Part shown: positions 4,882 through 6,449 of the stretch, one piece after another
Numbering within the stretch: the stretch's first letter is position 1
Layout of the letters: every line of letters begins with the position of its first letter
DNA from: Clostridiales bacterium
GTDB lineage: Bacteria > Bacillota > Clostridia > Oscillospirales > Acutalibacteraceae
DNA length: 6,449 nucleotides
Direction: 5' to 3'
NCBI GenBank assembly: GCA_012522615.1
Contig: JAAYKB010000078.1
Coordinates: 1 to 6,449, forward strand
Notes under the pieces: model-generated
Seen by the model: the letters and a program-made list of their open reading frames with translations, nothing else
Told to the model about the DNA's origin: nothing
The model's database searches: none
Made by a program: the position numbers and the translations under genes

Positions 4882-6174
4882 ATGGATGCTTTATTGAAGT
4901 CGATTGGTAATATACTCAGGGATTCCGGCTATGCAAGGCTGTTTACGCTGGGCTCGGAGGGTAATATCTTTGAGCGCATTGCAAGCGGCGGCGTGGGAAA
5001 CCTTATCATGCTGGCGGTTGCATGCTTTTTAATTTATCTTGCGGTAAAAAAGCAGTTTGAACCCCTGTTGCTCCTGCCGATTGCGTTCGGCATGCTGCTG
5101 GTCAACCTACCCTTAGGCGATGTGATGAAATCGCAGTTTAATTATCTGGTACCTTTAACGGCCGAGGAGCTTGAACATTATAAGCAGGGTATCTATGATC
5201 AGGTATACCCGGTATTTGAAATGGGCAGCAAGCTGTATTGGCAGCGTTTCGAAACCGGCGGACTTTTATGGTACTTATATCAGGGTGTAAAACTCGGTAT
5301 ATATCCTCCGCTGATCTTTCTCGGCATAGGCGCCATGACCGATTTCGGTCCGCTGATTGCCAACCCCAAAAGCTTCCTGCTGGGTGCGGCTGCCCAGCTT
5401 GGCATATTTATTACCTACTTCGGCGCGTCCGCTTTAGGTTTTCTTCCCAAAGAATCCGCTTCCATAGCCATAATCGGGGGCGCAGACGGCCCGACCGCTA
5501 TCTGGCTCACCTCAAAGCTCTCGCCCGAATTGCTCGGGCCCATAGCGGTGGCAGCATATTCGTATATGGCGCTGGTTCCCATCATTCAGCCGCCAATAAT
5601 GCGGCTGCTCACGACAAAAAAAGAGCGCTCGGTCGTCATGACCCAGCTTCGTCCGGTTTCAAAGACCGAAAAAATCATGTTCCCGATTTTTGTCACTTTG
5701 ATTGTCGTGCTGCTGCTCCCGAGCGCTGCCCCCTTGGTCGGTATGCTGATGCTGGGCAACCTCTTCCGCGAGAGCGGAGTGGTCGACCGCATTTCAAAAA
5801 CCGCCCAGAACGAGCTTATGAATATCGTTACAATATTTCTCGGCGTTACCGTCGGCGCGACGGCAAATGCCGCCACATTCCTGCAGGCAAAGACCCTGAT
5901 GATTATCGGCCTCGGTCTTTTTGCGTTTGGCGTAGGGACTGCCGGCGGGGTGCTGTTCGGAAAGATTATGTATTTCGTAACCGGCGGCAAGGTCAATCCC
6001 CTGATCGGTTCGGCGGGGGTCTCGGCTGTGCCCATGGCTGCCCGCGTGTCGCAAAAGGTCGGTCAGGATGAAAATCCCGGCAACTTCCTGCTTATGCATG
6101 CCATGGGTCCCAACGTCGCGGGGGTTATCGGCTCGGCGGTTGCGGCAGGCGTTCTGCTGACCCTGTTCGGTTAA
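4882..6174 (+). CDS. oadB: Sodium-translocating decarboxylase beta subunit
   Basis: This 430-residue polytopic membrane protein (near the usual ~433) releases CO2 from carboxybiotin and couples it to sodium export. The family signature GGADGPTAIW lies at 199-208. Residues known to be essential in Klebsiella OadB (Asp203, Tyr229, Asn373, Gly377, Ser382, Arg389) appear at offset -1: Asp202, Tyr228, Asn372, Gly376, Ser381 and Arg388, within NPLIGSAGVSAVPMAARVSQ and the region before it. Other family blocks are QPPIMRLLTTKKER (236-249), GMLMLGNLFRESGVVDR (287-303), VTVGATANAATF (322-333) and HAMGPNVAGVIGSAVAAG (406-423). An N-terminal extension of about 35 residues precedes the first helix. AAAGGA lies 9 nt before ATG 4882. 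The gene follows oadG and is closed by a terminator at 6197-6225, so no alpha subunit gene follows in this operon. Symbols oadB, mmdB and gcdB are all used; the substrate depends on an alpha subunit not seen here. Confidence 0.96.
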   Translation: MDALLKSIGNILRDSGYARLFTLGSEGNIFERIASGGVGNLIMLAVACFLIYLAVKKQFEPLLLLPIAFGMLLVNLPLGDVMKSQFNYLVPLTAEELEHYKQGIYDQVYPVFEMGSKLYWQRFETGGLLWYLYQGVKLGIYPPLIFLGIGAMTDFGPLIANPKSFLLGAAAQLGIFITYFGASALGFLPKESASIAIIGGADGPTAIWLTSKLSPELLGPIAVAAYSYMALVPIIQPPIMRLLTTKKERSVVMTQLRPVSKTEKIMFPIFVTLIVVLLLPSAAPLVGMLMLGNLFRESGVVDRISKTAQNELMNIVTIFLGVTVGATANAATFLQAKTLMIIGLGLFAFGVGTAGGVLFGKIMYFVTGGKVNPLIGSAGVSAVPMAARVSQKVGQDENPGNFLLMHAMGPNVAGVIGSAVAAGVLLTLFG

Positions 6175-6196
6175 TATCATTAGTATAATTAATCTT

Positions 6197-6225
6197 CTTC
6201 CCCCAGTATAAACGGGGAGTTTTTT
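6197..6225 (+). terminator. Intrinsic terminator of the oadG-oadB operon
   Basis: TCCCC (6199-6203) pairs with GGGGA (6214-6218) around a 10-nt loop. An outer C-G (6197/6219) forms if T6198 bulges, and TTTTTT (6220-6225) follows. It lies about 23 nt past the oadB stop. The stem is short but the U-tract is good. Confidence 0.7.
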
Positions 6226-6241
6226 CGCTAAAACTACCAAT

Positions 6242-6278
6242 AAAAGGGCTGACGCACAAAAGTTGTGTATCAGCCCTT
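6242..6278 (-). terminator. Hairpin terminator of the short peptide gene
   Basis: AAGGGCTGA (6244-6252) pairs perfectly with TCAGCCCTT (6270-6278). Inside, GCACAA (6254-6259) pairs with TTGTGT (6263-6268) past a single mismatch, leaving a 3-nt loop. On the minus strand the stem runs into a short TTTT (6245-6242). Its position, about 40 nt after the peptide gene and converging on the oadB terminator, fits minus-strand termination. Confidence 0.6.
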
Positions 6279-6317
6279 AAAATTATTCTAGGTTTTAGAG
6301 ATTCACGAGTTTTAGAT

Positions 6318-6428
6318 TTAATTATCCCAATCGGTATTCCATTCAATATCTCCCGATGCTGTTGTTGCAATCATATTATTTTCATTGTATGTTATAATTT
6401 TTATAACTGGCTGAACATAGGTTTTCAT
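6318..6428 (-). CDS. 36-residue peptide of unknown function
   Basis: ATG 6428 is preceded by AAGGAGGG at ideal spacing, the strongest ribosome binding site in the window, and the frame runs 36 codons to TAA 6320-6318. The product starts MKTYVQPVIKII, continues with NENNMIATTASGD and ends IEWNTDWDN. It has no cysteines, no hydrophobic membrane segment and an acidic, tryptophan-containing tail. The layout (MKTY-x-x-P start, a TTASG-like break, then a short acidic core) recalls small orphan peptides that I loosely associate with Clostridia and Bacteroides, some of which are suspected precursor peptides; that resemblance is from memory and untested. Its own terminator lies downstream. The promoter and any partner genes would lie past the right edge of the window. 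Confidence 0.6.
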   Translation of the reverse strand: MKTYVQPVIKIITYNENNMIATTASGDIEWNTDWDN

Positions 6429-6449
6429 CTGTTTTCCCTCCTTTTGTAA

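Noticed and set aside
5238..6071. Plus-strand frame of 277 codons
   Set aside because: It is a frame-shifted shadow inside oadB, very rich in Arg, His and Cys, as expected from out-of-frame reading.

Overview
The window looks like chromosomal DNA from a Gram-positive, low-to-mid GC anaerobe of the class Clostridia, perhaps Oscillospirales-like. The reasons are a MazF/EndoA toxin very close to the Bacillus/Clostridia form, a lipoprotein signal peptide, sigma-A-type promoters with 17-18 nt spacers, AAGGAGG-type ribosome binding sites, and a sodium-pumping decarboxylase module typical of fermentative anaerobes. Genuine genes end in TAA, TAG and TGA, so the standard bacterial code applies. No species can be named from the sequence alone.

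Layout. (1) Positions 1-210 hold a complete tRNA-Thr(CGT) with encoded CCA, a very good extended -10 promoter, and a long GC-rich hairpin directly after the tRNA. (2) Positions 210-735 are AT-rich and hold no confident gene. They contain a minus-strand reading frame interrupted by a stop at codon 8, preceded by a large imperfect inverted repeat that carries its Shine-Dalgarno sequence and ATG. (3) At 738-1331 (minus) lies mazF with a plausible promoter about 190 nt upstream, a structured leader, and no recognisable antitoxin. (4) At 1435-3541 (minus) lies a two-gene unit: nnr (NAD(P)H-hydrate repair, both domains) followed 4 nt later by a small lipoprotein gene with an in-frame TAA at codon 43, closed by a clear intrinsic terminator. 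(5) At 3577-4218 (minus) is a two-helix membrane protein of unknown function with its own promoter and terminator. (6) At 4290-6225 (plus), divergent from it, is an operon of oadG-like and oadB genes: the gamma/delta anchor and the sodium-channel beta subunit of a biotin-dependent decarboxylase pump. Neither the biotin carrier nor the carboxyltransferase alpha subunit is present in the window. (7) At 6241-6449 (minus) is a 36-residue peptide gene with a textbook ribosome binding site and its own terminator hairpin.

The genes do not form one pathway. Nnr repairs damaged nicotinamide cofactors, MazF is an mRNA interferase, and OadG/OadB convert decarboxylation energy into a sodium gradient. The points most worth a second look are the structured leader and missing antitoxin at mazF, two minus-strand genes each broken early by a TAA, the 77-nt inverted repeat that masks a start site, the incomplete decarboxylase operon, and the short peptide gene at the right edge.
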